64,000 bases of DNA, from assembly GCF_020360975.1 (NCBI RefSeq), contig NW_025408669.1, positions 4,278,001 to 4,342,000 of the forward strand, in the 5' to 3' direction. This document shows, one piece after another, positions 1-10,722 of the stretch (within the stretch, counting starts at the first letter, position 1; each line of letters begins with the position of its first letter). Source of the DNA: Hirsutella rhossiliensis (lineage: Eukaryota; Ascomycota; Sordariomycetes; Hypocreales; Ophiocordycipitaceae). The notes beneath the pieces were generated by a model. The model made no database searches. It saw nothing but the letters and a program-made list of their open reading frames with translations, and was not told the DNA's origin. Both the position numbers and the translations under genes were made by a program.

Positions 1-474
1 GTCTTCCGAGAGAAGGTGGGGGAAAGACTCAACGCACGACTCTTGGTAGATGAGCTCCCCGTCGTGAGCGCCAATGCAGCGGTTCAGGTTCAGGCTCGTC
101 CGCCACCACTGCCCGTCCCCATCTACGCACTGCCCCTCGAGCATCGTCCTCCCCTTTCCCCCGTGCGCCTTGAGCATCAGCGAAGGCCGGCACTGCCCGC
201 TAAACAGCAGCGGCCCGTCGTCGCCGTCCTCCACGGCGTTGTGCACCTCCTCACCAGGAGCAACCGTCGCCGCCGCAGCAGTCTCGGTGGCCACCGCGCT
301 CGACGCCTCGGCAGCCGTGGTGGGCACGACAAAGACGCCCGCAGGCCGGCCGACGACCAAGCCGTCAGCGACGGCGGCGGCGGCGGCGACATCCTTCTTG
401 GGGAGGCCGACACGAGCGGCTGGGCCCGGCACTGCGACGGCGGCGGTGGAGAGGATGAGCCTGGCGGGATGCAT
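1..474 (-). CDS. Secreted CVNH-like (cyanovirin-N homology) protein, 3' end cut by window edge
   Basis: A reading frame opens at the ATG at 474-472 and stays open for 158 codons to the window edge, so its stop lies outside. The N-terminus (MHPARLILSTAAVAVPG) looks like a signal peptide. An Ala/Val-rich stretch follows to about residue 75. From about residue 93 the pattern SGQCRPSLML, LEGQCVDGDG, TSLNLNRCIG matches the cyanovirin-N homology fold, in which the phrase TSLNLNRCI is highly characteristic. CVNH proteins of filamentous fungi are small lectin-like proteins. Seen: the frame, cysteines and signature. Inferred: secretion and possible glycan binding. No intron is needed. The gene lies tail-away from its neighbour, with about 960 bases between its start and the end of the SH3 gene, which is on the same strand. 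Confidence 0.72.
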   Translation of the reverse strand, partial: MHPARLILSTAAVAVPGPAARVGLPKKDVAAAAAVADGLVVGRPAGVFVVPTTAAEASSAVATETAAAATVAPGEEVHNAVEDGDDGPLLFSGQCRPSLMLKAHGGKGRTMLEGQCVDGDGQWWRTSLNLNRCIGAHDGELIYQESCVESFPHLLSED

Positions 475-1436
475 CTTGGTTTTTCCTGCCCCTTCTTTCG
501 TTTTCGCTTCGTCGCTTCGCGGGAAGAACTTTGGTCTCGATGCTTCTTTTCCCCGGGGGTTCGCCTTTTCAGTGTGCGGTTTGGTGACTTCGATGGGAAG
601 CAGATGGGTGAGATGAGTGGGCAGCTTGTGTTGGTAGTCAGCGAGTTTCGAAAGGTAGTCGAACGGAGGAGGAGTAGTTGCCCACGAAAGGAAGGTGCCG
701 GTTTTTGTGCGGCCGGTTTTTTTGTAACGATTTTTTTGGGGGATTGGATTCCTGTTTTTCAACCCGCATGAGAGAGAGACGAACAATAGGATACAGGAGG
801 AGACGAGGATGGGATGAAAGATGAGAGTAGAGGGGTGGGGAGGAAAAGACGAGAAAAGAGAGCAAGCGGGGAGGCAGATTCCAAGCTGGTGCCCGAGGCA
901 TCAAGATCCAACCATCGCCTGTTCAGGAGCAGAACAATAGGCAGGTCCAAAGGAGACAGCCCCTCCTTCCCCGTCCCCAAGCCCAGATCCAGGTCAGTTT
1001 CATGATTCATCAGCCAGCCGTGGCCGTTGAAGGCCTCCAATCCCCGTATATTCCTCCTTTACGTCTGCACTCGCGTCTCTCGAGCCAGAGAATCGCATCG
1101 TTCCCAGCCGACCTCATCAAGACCTGCGGGCTCCGGGACAAGCGCGCAGCCGTCTGTGACCGCCCGCTACATAAGAGGATGTATTGAGAAAAGGAAACTA
1201 GATCTGCCTACGTGGGCTCCCGGGGACTAAATCCCTCCAAAATGGGTATGAGTGAGTGACGAGAAGAGTACAATTAGTCTTCAAAAGTACGTTCCCAACC
1301 ATCATGACAATTGGCCCTGAGGGACCTTGTGCGTTATCCATGTCGCACCCCGTTCCAACAAAAACTCCTGGCCTTTTCGTTTCCTTCGCTTTTTGCCGCC
1401 TCAAATAACCAGTCCAAAGTCCTCGAGCCGTGCGCT
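475..1436. other. Intergenic, promoter side of the CVNH-like gene
   Basis: The stretch lies between the start of the CVNH-like gene and the stop of the SH3 membrane protein, both on the minus strand. It contains T-runs around 720-740 and no reading frame with coding character. Nothing else is recognised. Confidence 0.6.
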
Positions 1437-3477
1437 TCATTCCGTGGCCCACGGCCGGGGCTCTTTCAGCCAGTTTGACCGGCTCCCGAGATTCTGCCCG
1501 GGCACCGGCTTTCTGCCGACGGATCCCGGTGGTGGAGGGCCTGACGGGGGAGGCCCAGGCGGTGGCGGGCCCGGCTGCGGAGGAGTCACCAATCTCGCTC
1601 CACCTGGGCTCTGGGGTCGACTAGATAAGGCTCCTTGCTGTCTTGGTCGCGGGGACTGGGCTCGCCGGTTGGTGCTCGTGGGCGAGGTTGAGCCGGAGCT
1701 CTGGACCAGCCTGAGGCGCGAAGACTCCGAAGCAACGGGCCTCGACCCGTTGAGGGAGCCGGGACCTCGGGCCTGGCCGCTTGGGTTCACGGGAGGCCCC
1801 GGACGAAATGCGCCCGGGGGGAGTCGCGGCTTGACGGGCCGAGATGACAGGCACGTCCGAGGCACGACGCCCTGCTGAGAACGGTTGAGGCGGATGACGA
1901 GACACTGTTTGATGCGTTAGCGATTCATCGGGCTTCTGGCATGCTCCGAGACTTACCCATCCGTCGTCGTACTCGTGAAGCAGGCGGACCAGTTCCCCAA
2001 CGCGCAGCTCCATCTCGTCTTCGAGCGTCGGCTTGAACTCGAGCTCGACGCGGTGGACGCCCGAGTTGGCGGGCCCACCGGCCGCCTCAATGGCCACGGC
2101 GCCGTTGGTGGCAAGTGGAGCCGAACCGGCCGGCACCGATGACACGCTAAACTCAGTCTCGGCGGGGCTCGGTGGTGACGCCCATATGTTCCGCCTCGGC
2201 AAGGTCAGGTCTACGTTGCTGGATCCATCCTTGCGCATCGACGTCTTGCGCGACAGGCCAGTGGCAACACCGAGGGCCGCGCCCGCGGCCATGGTACGTC
2301 CATTGATCTTGAGGGCGTCCTGGGAAAACGAGCTTCCCGGAGCGCGTGGCGCCTCGAAGAGCGTGGCGGGGGAAGTGCTGTTGCTGCGCATGCTCTGCTC
2401 CTCGACAATCGTCGAAGGGACGCGTTCGGCCTGTATTCCAAAAGGGTTGGCGGTGTTGGTGCTCCGGCTAGTGGCCGGGCGGTCCCACGCAGTGCCGACG
2501 GGAGTGAACTGGCCAACGGGCCGCAGGCTGATGCGAGGAGCCTTGGGGTCGCCTCGCATCGAGGGGGCTTCGAAGGGACTCGAACCCGCGCTGAAGCCCG
2601 GCTGAAACTTTTCGTCGCCATCGTCGAGCCTGATGCGTGCGGCAGCCTGCTTGCGACGACGATTGAAGAGGAAGTAGGCCAGCAGGACAACGGCGAGGAC
2701 TCCGCCCAAGACGCCAAAAGCGATGCCCGTCTTTACGCCCGCGCTGGAGCCCGAGTCGGCGGCGGCGCTTTCCTTTCTGTTCATTGACAAGTCCGCGGTA
2801 GAAGCGGAGGCCGAGGGTCGAGATGCCGAAGGCAGCAGACCTATGCGATCCGTCATTATGGGCACGGAGGTTGGGTCAGTGGCCGGGTTGCCGAGGACCG
2901 CTTGAAATGTGTTGGAGAAGCTCCGCGTGCTAGATGCGGAGACTCTGGCCGAAGAGGACTGGTCGGACGACTCGGGGCCTTTGCTGTCGACAGATGCGGG
3001 CGTGGGGGCTGGACTCGGGGCTGGTGACGGAGAGGGTGACGGCGTTTGAACAGGCGACAGGGCTCGCTGAGATGCCGTGGGAGGTGGGACATCATCATCG
3101 TCGAACAAGGTCGAGTAGCCGGCGATGGGGCCTTGAAAGGTTGGGGCCAGAGTCTTGAAGACGGTTTGAACGACGGTGGCCACGTCGTCTGAGCCCACGT
3201 CGGCCTCTGGGGCGCGATGAGAGCCGGGACGCTGTGCCATGTTGGAGTCGTCAACGGCTCGGCTGCGCTGGGCATCACCCTCTTGCTGTAAGTCGTCGTC
3301 GTCGTCGCGGACTCTGGAGTTGTTGTTGTCGGTGTTGTTGCTGTCGGGAGAATCTAGGTCAGACGCGTCGGTGGTGAAGAGGTTCATCCTGATGAACCAG
3401 TCGATGATGTCGCCGAGATGGTGGCGGCGATGCTTATGGGGCATGGCGGTAGGAATTAAAGGAGAGGCAGCGACCAT
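1437..3477 (-). CDS. Single-pass membrane protein with C-terminal SH3 domain
   Basis: Exons are complement(1957..3477) and complement(1437..1904), giving 662 aa with a 52-base phase-0 intron (gtaagt...aaacag). The intron falls inside the SH3 domain, directly after the Trp of DDGW. Order of features: a basic N-terminus (HKHRRHH), an acidic and Ser/Pro-rich region, one transmembrane helix at about 249-271 (TGIAFGVLGGVLAVVLLAYF) followed by RRRK, a long polar region, an SH3 domain at about 475-530 (ELEFKPTLEDEMEL, ELVRLLHEYDDGW, then the second exon with GVVPRTCL), and a Pro-rich tail (PPPPGPPPSGPPPPG). There is no N-terminal signal peptide. The architecture resembles fungal Fus1-like or other SH3-bearing membrane proteins that link the cortex to signalling or actin, but I cannot name an orthologue. 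The second Met (MPHKHRRHH, at 3444) is an alternative start. The Pro-rich tail could bind its own SH3 domain. Confidence 0.85.
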
Positions 3478-4402
3478 TATGGAAGCTTGGCAGCGCTAAA
3501 GCGCCCCAGGTCCGAGAGCGCGGGACAGGCCCGTGAGCTGCCGGTGTGACGGGAGAGACGGCTGGTGCGACCGCGAGGACGGGAGTGACGGCTGGAATGC
3601 GCCAAAGGGGGAGGAAAAGAATGTATTGGATGGGCTATCGAGCCAACGACGCGACTTGCCCTGTTCCACTGTCTTGGATCAGGCGTCGACGGCCCGCAGG
3701 GGGCACTCGGGAAACAAGGGGTGAGGAGAAACAACAAAGGAAACCGGGGTGGAGAGAAAGAGAGCGAGCGAGGGAGGCGAAACGAAGCGAACGGACAATG
3801 GGTTCCAAGGCGAAGCCGGAGAGAAGGGTCGTTTCTGGCGTGCAGAAGAGCCGGGTGCCCGCCCTCCCCCTTGATTTGAACGATGGTCGTTTTGATAGCT
3901 CGATAGAGTCGGAAGAAGGAGTCGTCGAACCAAGTGAAACAGGAGCAACGATGGACGAGCGGAAGAGAGGCAGGCGCTCAGCGCCCTCAGGCCATGGTGA
4001 CGCTGGGGGGGAGCCGACGCGGCCTGGAGCACCGACGCCGGTGGTTTGGATGGGACGGACGGGTTGGAGGCGTTGCACGGGCGGCGGCGGCGGCGGAGGA
4101 GGAGGTGGTGGCGGTGGTGGAGTGGAGGAGAGAAGGAGGCCGAAGAGGAGGAGGCGGCGGCTGCAGGTATTGAATAAAGGGTACCTCGAGAATGCCTGGG
4201 TGTTATTTAATGATTGACAGGCCGAGGGCGGTCGCCGGGGGACGAGCAGAATGCCTGCCAGCCCTGTGGCCTGGAGCTACGGGCCATCTAGTGCAGTTGC
4301 CCCCCCCCCCCCGAGAGAGCATCTTGGTAGAGCCAGGTCATGTTTCTCGCCTGGCCAAAAGGGACCGTGGCCAATTCGAGGTGCGTTCTACCCGTGTGGT
4401 CC

Positions 4403-4427
4403 GGCAAGGCAAGGCAAGGCAAGGCAA
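4403..4427. repeat. (GGCAA)5 tandem repeat
   Basis: Five perfect copies of the pentamer ggcaa stand in a row, followed by a degenerate sixth. The array is intergenic. Confidence 0.9.
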
Positions 4428-4560
4428 GCAACCCCTGTCCCTGTCCCTGCGCAGCACGGACACGGCTTCTCCGCACCGACAAGGTTGCATCATCATCATG
4501 TACGAATGGACGTGCGTGTGTGCCTGTTGCGCATGCGCCCGGACTCCAAGAGTTGCGGTA

Positions 4561-4617
4561 CCTACCTGGAGAGGCCTACCTGGAGAGGCCTACCTGGAGA
4601 GGCCTACCTGGGAGAGG
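4561..4617. repeat. 14-bp tandem repeat, four copies
   Basis: The unit cctacctggagagg occurs at 4561-4574, 4575-4588 and 4589-4602, and with one extra G at 4603-4617. Each unit contains a TACCT word, which also recurs in other intergenic stretches of this window. Confidence 0.93.
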
Positions 4618-7018
4618 CCTGGAATTAAAGGTGCAGAGTGGCAGCCAACGCCCAGCAACCTGACGCAGTCCCCATCCCGCCGAGGTACTTTTCCACTGCC
4701 CGGTACATGGCGGTACCTGGCTCCGACGTGGTGCTGTCTTGAGCCGACCAGGAGATCTTCAAGGAACCCAGGGAGCAAGGGATGCGCTCTCTCCCTCGCT
4801 GGTCCGTCAAGGCAGCATCAATTGACATGGCCATGTCCCATGGCCTTGACGGCATGCAGGCCTCGGCTTGCAAGCTCATGCACGTCGCACTGGGACAGAT
4901 GCCAGGTACCGCCTGCGGCCAGATCAGGTACCTGTGCCTGCAGGCGGTGACGTGCAGCCGAGGGAGCGGCCGATCCTCCCGGTAGCGCCAGGGGCGCGGG
5001 CCCTGTGGTTGGCTGGTTGACCGCCTTGTCTCGCCGCCCTGCGGGAAGGGGGGGGAAACGCTACCTGGAAAGATAGTGGGTTTAGTGGGGGCTTGCGGCA
5101 GTCAATCCGTCCTCCATCATTTGCATCACCACCTGCCTGCATCGAGTCACCACTACAGTACTGCTGTACCTACTAGTAGGTAGGTAGATACTCGTACTAC
5201 TTGCCCCCCAAGGTTGGCACTTATTACTACGCACTAGTACCTACCTGGGTAGCAGGCAGTACTCCGCCGGAGCCTTGCTCTGAGGCGCTGGACCAGGTAT
5301 TAGTCGCGGCCGAGACAGAGAGAGACCACAGACTTTGTCTGCCCTGGCCAGTGTCTCTTATCCGGATAGAAAGCATGACCATGACGTTGTCGAGGTAATA
5401 AAGCCCAAAAGCAAAAAGATGATCAAACTCAGTCTCCATGGCCGTACTTTCGGCGCCTTGTCTGGTTCTTCTTCTTCCGTACAAGAATACAGAATCTTCA
5501 TGTCCAGCCGCAGCAGGCCGCCACAAAAAAAGACCCTGAAACGAGCCAAGCCCGCCTGGGCAACCGAGAAAGAAGCAGAAGAAAAACCAAAGAAAAAACA
5601 GCCAGATCCTGGCTCCACAGCCGTTGAACCTTTTGCTTCTTCTCGCCTGTCGCTTCTCTCTTGCATGGGGCGCACGCGCCGTCGCGTAATCGTACGTGGA
5701 TGACAGCAGACAAGGACATTACTATATCTGCATCGCATCCTTCTCCTCCTCAGTGCCCTTTTTGGTTTTCTCCATTTCCCCCATCTCCAGGCGACACCAA
5801 AGCAGCCAGGACCCCAATCCCTCGGCCGTCGCATTGCCCAACGCTCCCGCCCCGTTGCCGTGCGCATCCGCCGACGAGAGTCTACCTACTGTATTGTCTG
5901 CCATGCTTACTTTTGCATCCATCCATTCTATCCGCGACGAACCGAACCGTTGCCCGCTGGTGTCCAGATCCACCACTTCGTTTCACCACACCCGCTGACC
6001 CACAACTGAGCCCTATCTGGTCGTCCATGCTCCCCCGAATCCCATCCACGTTTTCTCCGTTCCTTCAATCCTCCTTCCATCATTCTTCCTGGCCAGCACC
6101 ACGTCAAATCAACCAAAAATAAAAATAAAAAAGGCCCCAAGCCCCGAAGAGGCTTGGTTTCGCCCAGCGCGCTCCGTTGACTACCCAGACTTCACGTCAA
6201 CGACGCATGCCCTCATGGCCCCCAACGACTCGAACCCACGGACCAGTGAACCTTTTCTTTAGCCTTTTTTTCGCTCTCTCACTCGTTTGAAACTCTTGTA
6301 ATCCCAAAAAACCTGGTCTTGGAATCCGCCAGCGTTGTTGGTCTGGACTGGGTGAGACATGCTCGGGCAACCGTCTCCCGTTCCTGACAAAGGGGAGCGA
6401 CGGAACAAAAGGTCAGGTCTGCTCGGGTCACTTGACGCATTTGCTCGAGACAGGCAGCGGGCCTTTTCCTCTTTTGGGCCACGTCTGCGTTGCCCCGGTT
6501 GCGCAGCACAACCGTTGGGAGTGCGGCACCGTGTTTACTCTGTGCTCGATTTGAATTCAGCGTTGCTTTGCCCTCATTTTTTTCTTTTCCTAATGCCATG
6601 GCATTCATCGTGTGGGAGCCATGCGCTGAAGCTGCGGTAGAGCGCGTTGCATCCCTTCTCTTCCTTCTTTTACATTTGCCGGCCGTTGCCCGACCTGCGC
6701 ATCCGGCAGCCACTGGGGCGTCCACGTGTACCACCCGGCCGCCAAGTCGGGTGGATCCCGGGCCCGGCGCCGAGTTCGCCGACCAACCCGGCAATTCGGC
6801 CATTCATGAACCACACAGTATTCGAGCCATGGCTCTCTCCCGTAATTCCATAGCGGCTCGCGAGCCATCTTTAGATCGCAACTTGTCTACGGTCTATATG
6901 CAGCCACACCCGCTTGCACTCGTCTCTATCCATGAGCACGCCTATGCATGAGCGGCTTCACCCGTCGCCAAAGCAGCATGCGATGCAAAATCGCCATCTC
7001 CAAACCCCGAGCACGTGC

Positions 7019-8658
7019 CTACATCGAGTCTTCCATCTGTCGACTCCTCGCCCTCGACCAGTTGTCCCGGTCCTGCTTCCCGCCCTGGCTCTCCAGCCCC
7101 ATGCCCCGCTCCACCCATTCCCTGCTCTCCATCTGACTGAGCCGGCTCAGCGCGCGCGCAAACGCAAACGCCTCCTCTTCGCCCGCAAACAGGCTCGTCT
7201 TCTTGAGCTGCTTGGCGCTGTGCTCCAGGTCCTCCATCATCCGGTCCATGGCTCTGCCGTCCTTGCTCTGCGGGTTGCCCTGGAGCAGGCTCTCGGCAAT
7301 CTCGTCACGCGACACAAAGAGCTCTGTCAGCGGCTTCTCCGTCGTCAGCACCAGCTTTGCGTTGCCCTCGTACACGGCGTCGACAAAGGTGATGAACCGC
7401 CGGGCCAGGTCGCGCTCGCGTATCGTCATGCCCGGCACGTCCGTCACGATGAAGGCGTCGTAGCTGCGTACCAGCTCGAGGTAGTCGGCCGCCGACTTGG
7501 GCTGTCCGATGAGCTCGGCAAACGTGAACCAGGCGCACCGCCCGCTGACGCGCGGCACGTATATCTCGCGGCCCCACACCTTTTGCGTCTCCGGGTGCGG
7601 GTTGAAGTTTTCCGAGTCGCCGAGGAAGCGGAACCACTTCTCGGCGTGCGAGTTGGCGTGGTTGTCGAGGGGCGTGTGGTACACGCCCGAGGGCGGCCGG
7701 GGGATCTTGCGGTAGTCGGTCGGAGAGTCCAGGTTGATGATGTGCAACCGGCTCTTGAGCAGCTTGATGGCGGGGATGAAGGACTCTCGCTGGATCCCAT
7801 TCTTGTACAGGTCGTCTGGCTGGCGATTCGACGTCGTCACCAGCACCACGCCGTGCGACATGAGCGCCTCTAGTAACCTTAACGATGCCAAGGGGACACG
7901 GGTCAGTGTCGACAGCTCTTGAGGCTTGCAAACGGACCCCCGCGTGTGCCTGTGTTGGCTAGCGAATCCTGTACCTTCTGAGTATCATGGCATCGGCCAC
8001 GTCTGTGCACTGAAACTCGTCGTAGCACAGCACGTTGCTCTGCTCGGCAATGTCGGCTGCGACATACGGCACCGCGTCGATGTCGCTGCCGTGCTCCGTC
8101 TTCATCCGGTGCAGCCGACGATGAACGTCCTGCATAAAGTTGTGGAAGTGGATGCGCGTCTTGGTCTTGACCGAGGCGGGGAGGGTGTCGTGAAAGAGGT
8201 CCATGAGCATCGTCTTGCCGCTGCCCACGTCACCGTAGAGGTAGAGGCCGCGGGGCAGGTTATTCGGGATCTCGCCAACGGCCGACTGCGCGCCTCTGCC
8301 CTTGCCGAATAGGGAGGAAAAGACGGACTTCCTGGCAGGCTTGAGGAGTTGGAGGCTCGGGTGGACAACGGGGGGTGCGTGGTAGTTGCGCAGTTCGTTG
8401 TGGAGGTGCTGGAGGCTCTCGATGATGCCTGGGCGGCGCAGGAGACTGCAGTTAGCGCGCCATGCAGGTTAAAGTCTCGAGCGCAAAACTCGTCACCTCA
8501 CCTCTCTGGTGCTCGTCGTTTCTCAACATGCCGGCCTCAACCCGCCTATCGTACTCCTCCAATGGCCCGTCGGCGCGCCGTGACCCATCAGAGAGAGTCG
8601 CCAGCGACCTTGAGCCAGCCCGGCACGCCGAGGGAACGGGTTTGCGCAGAGCCATCAT
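7019..8658 (-). CDS. AFG1: AFG1-family (ZapE/LACE1) mitochondrial ATPase
   Basis: Exons are complement(8502..8658), complement(7975..8428) and complement(7019..7877), with introns of 73 and 97 bases, giving 489 aa. The N-terminus [20 protein letters not shown] is basic and Ser/Ala-rich, as expected of a mitochondrial presequence. It is followed by [13 protein letters not shown] and the [12 protein letters not shown] region typical of the family. The Walker A motif GDVGSGKT lies at about 118-125 and Walker B (LCYDEFQ) at about 186-192. The later signature [18 protein letters not shown] spans the third-exon start. The yeast protein is about 509 aa, so the length fits. Family members act in mitochondrial protein quality control, including turnover of cytochrome oxidase subunits. 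The start is the ATG pair at 8658/8655, chosen because it gives a presequence; the same frame is open further upstream, so a longer N-terminus is possible. Confidence 0.93.
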
Positions 8659-10038
8659 CGGCCGGGGCATCCACGGACCGCCGCGCGACAGCAGGCATGG
8701 CGTTGTCATCTTCGGCCGAGCGCTCGTGCAAGATGACGATGCTGCACGCATGGAGCGGCGCCGCAGAGATGCAGGGGCCATACGGCACCGCAAACATGCC
8801 TCCGGCGGCACCGCGAGACGTCGCATGCTTCTCCGACGGGGGAGAAGGGGTGGACCGAGGGCGAAGAAGCTGCTTGCACGTCTTACGGCCGAGCAAAGGC
8901 AGACAGGCAACGAGTCACCATCGGTGAGGGTTCGGCCGAGCGGCTCTGCAAAAGAGGCGGTGAGAGAAGCAGTGCTACGTCCACAGACAATGGAATTGGG
9001 CGGTTCGAACCGACAAGGACTCGGCAAGGGAAATGGGAATGGTGGGATCGCGGCCGGTGACGGGCGTTTGTCGGCGATGTGTGACGCGACGTTTCTGCCG
9101 CCGGCTGGGAATGATAGCGTCTCCACATTCGTAGCTCCCCAGAAGCCGAAGGCTGGTCAGGTGATTTGGAGCCCACTGCCACAAATTATGCAAGCCGGTC
9201 TGCCTAGTACGACGTGCATAAACTATGCAACGCTCTCCCCGTTCCGTCTCGACCGAATCTCGGAGCGGAAGCCGGAGATGCGGGCCGGCCGGTATTCCGG
9301 ACGGCACTGACGATGTGATACGTATGCCTAGCCGCTCTGGCGACACAAGCGTAACGGGCCTAGGTTGTAGCGCAATTTTGTTTGTAGCATCGCTGCCGCC
9401 CCTCACTGCACTCTGTGCATACTGTAGCTCGGGGTTCGCTCGGCCTTTGGATCAGACCTTGGACGGAAACACAGTGCTCAAGTGAATGAATCTCTCCACA
9501 CATTTACGGTCCCAAGCAATGTGCGAATCAGTTGCTCGGTTCCCAGGGAGCAGCGAGTTGAGAGATGCGTCTCACTGCAACACAACTGTACGAACTCCAA
9601 AAAGCGAAAGCACCAGGATGGCCTAGTTCGTCCATATAATAATAGTCATGGTACAAAAGAAGACCGTCGCGCGTATCACAATATTTGTCGGCCGAGCAAG
9701 CGCGACACTTAACCCGTGCAAGCGCTCGCCTAACCTAAACTATCCGACTTATTCAGTTTTAGTGGCATCAAGACCAGACATGTTCTCGAAGCTGAATATT
9801 CGCCTATACAAGGGTCAACAGGTAAAGAGCCATTCTTGTCAATTGACTGGCAATGACAACTGTATCGATGAGATGCACATTAAATCAATGCCCCGGCCAT
9901 AATAATCGCTCAGCGAGTGGGTATTACAATCCTGAACACCTTCCCCTTCCCCTCCCGTCTGCCATCTAAGCCATGCTCCTCAAGACCGGCCCAGAGCCCA
10001 AGGTTTCCTTCCTCGCGGACCCTTTTCCTTTCGGCGCA
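8659..10038. other. Intergenic between the AFG1-like and cupredoxin-like genes
   Basis: This stretch is 1.4 kb long. Frames around 8659-9300 are open on both strands because of GC-rich composition, but none carries a recognisable domain. From 9500 to 9950 the sequence is more AT-rich and no gene is seen. Confidence 0.5.
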
Positions 10039-10722
10039 TCATACCATCAGGGCGGCCAGACCCACGGCAGCAGCCAGGCTCATCATTGGCACGGAGAGGG
10101 CTCCGGCGGCAGCCTTGACGGTGCCGTCCGGATTCCTCGGGACCCTCGGGTCGTCATTGTCGTCCAGCTCGCCGCCGTACGGGGAGCTGCCGGGCGTCAC
10201 CGACCGGGACAGGGCCCTGGCCTGATTCCTGTACGTGTCCAGGTTCTTGTTGCCATTGGGGTTGATGATGCCAACCATGCCCTTGGGGCACTCGTCTCCT
10301 TGAGAGGAGTAAAATGGCACGGGCTCCAGGCTGTTGACCTTGATGCGGAAGACCTTGCTCTGTTGGTGGCTGTCAGCGGGCACTCGCATAGCGACACAGA
10401 GAAATGAAGGACACTTCAGGCGGCGTTGCAGTCGCTCAGGGAGAGGAGGAGGGGAGTAACGCACAGCCTCGCCGCCAGTAGCAGGCATGAAGCCCGAGTA
10501 GAAGCCGCTGCCGAGCTGCATGGGCGAGCAAGGGTTCTCAAAGACGCCGGAGACGACGCTGTGGTTGCGGGCCTGGAAGTGGAACTCGATGGTGTCGCCC
10601 ACCTCGGCCTTGACGGCGTCGGGGTTGAAGGTGTTGCCACTCGTGGCGGTAACCTTGATGGTGTCGGCGCTGGCGACGCAGGCGAGGGCAGCCGCGGCAA
10701 GGCAGGTCTTGAGGCAAGGCAT
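10039..10722 (-). CDS. Secreted cupredoxin-fold protein with degenerate copper site, probable GPI tail
   Basis: Exons are complement(10465..10722) and complement(10039..10359), giving 192 aa. The 105-base intron (gtgcgt...caacag, branch ctgac) is a multiple of three and has no stop, so unspliced RNA would also be open (227 aa). A signal peptide is visible (KTCLAAAALACVASA). Next come VGDTIEFHF and NHSVVSGVFENPC, the first half of fungal plastocyanin-like extracellular proteins. The second half, normally with a FYC...HC...GM pattern, reads FYSSQGDECPKGM. The usual ligand Cys is Ser and the second ligand His is Glu, so a normal type-1 copper site looks impossible. The C-terminus (SLAAAVGLAALMV) after a Ser/Ala stretch is GPI-signal-like. 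Related proteins are annotated as extracellular serine-rich or cupredoxin proteins of the fungal surface. Confidence 0.87.
   Translation of the reverse strand: MPCLKTCLAAAALACVASADTIKVTATSGNTFNPDAVKAEVGDTIEFHFQARNHSVVSGVFENPCSPMQLGSGFYSGFMPATGGEAVRYSPPPLPERLQRRLKCPSFLCVAMRVPADSHQQSKVFRIKVNSLEPVPFYSSQGDECPKGMVGIINPNGNKNLDTYRNQARALSRSVTPGSSPYGGELDDNDDPRVPRNPDGTVKAAAGALSVPMMSLAAAVGLAALMV

Larger units (their letters stand above)
3478..7018. other. 3.5-kb gene-free region with simple and tandem repeats
   Basis: The region lies between the SH3 gene start and the AFG1-like gene stop. It holds G-rich trinucleotide tracts near 4080-4170, a C-run at 4301-4312, a five-copy GGCAA array, a four-copy 14-bp array, and TAGGTA/TACCTA words near 5160-5250. 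The short frames present (for example 5335-5703 and 5661-6122) have no recognisable domain, and I do not call them. Confidence 0.55.

Noticed and set aside
6220..6260. GGTTCGA-like word (minus strand) suggesting a tRNA T-loop
   Set aside because: The flanking bases do not form a 5-bp T stem, and no matching anticodon arm or acceptor stem could be drawn. The same holds for the GGTTCGAACC word near 9001.
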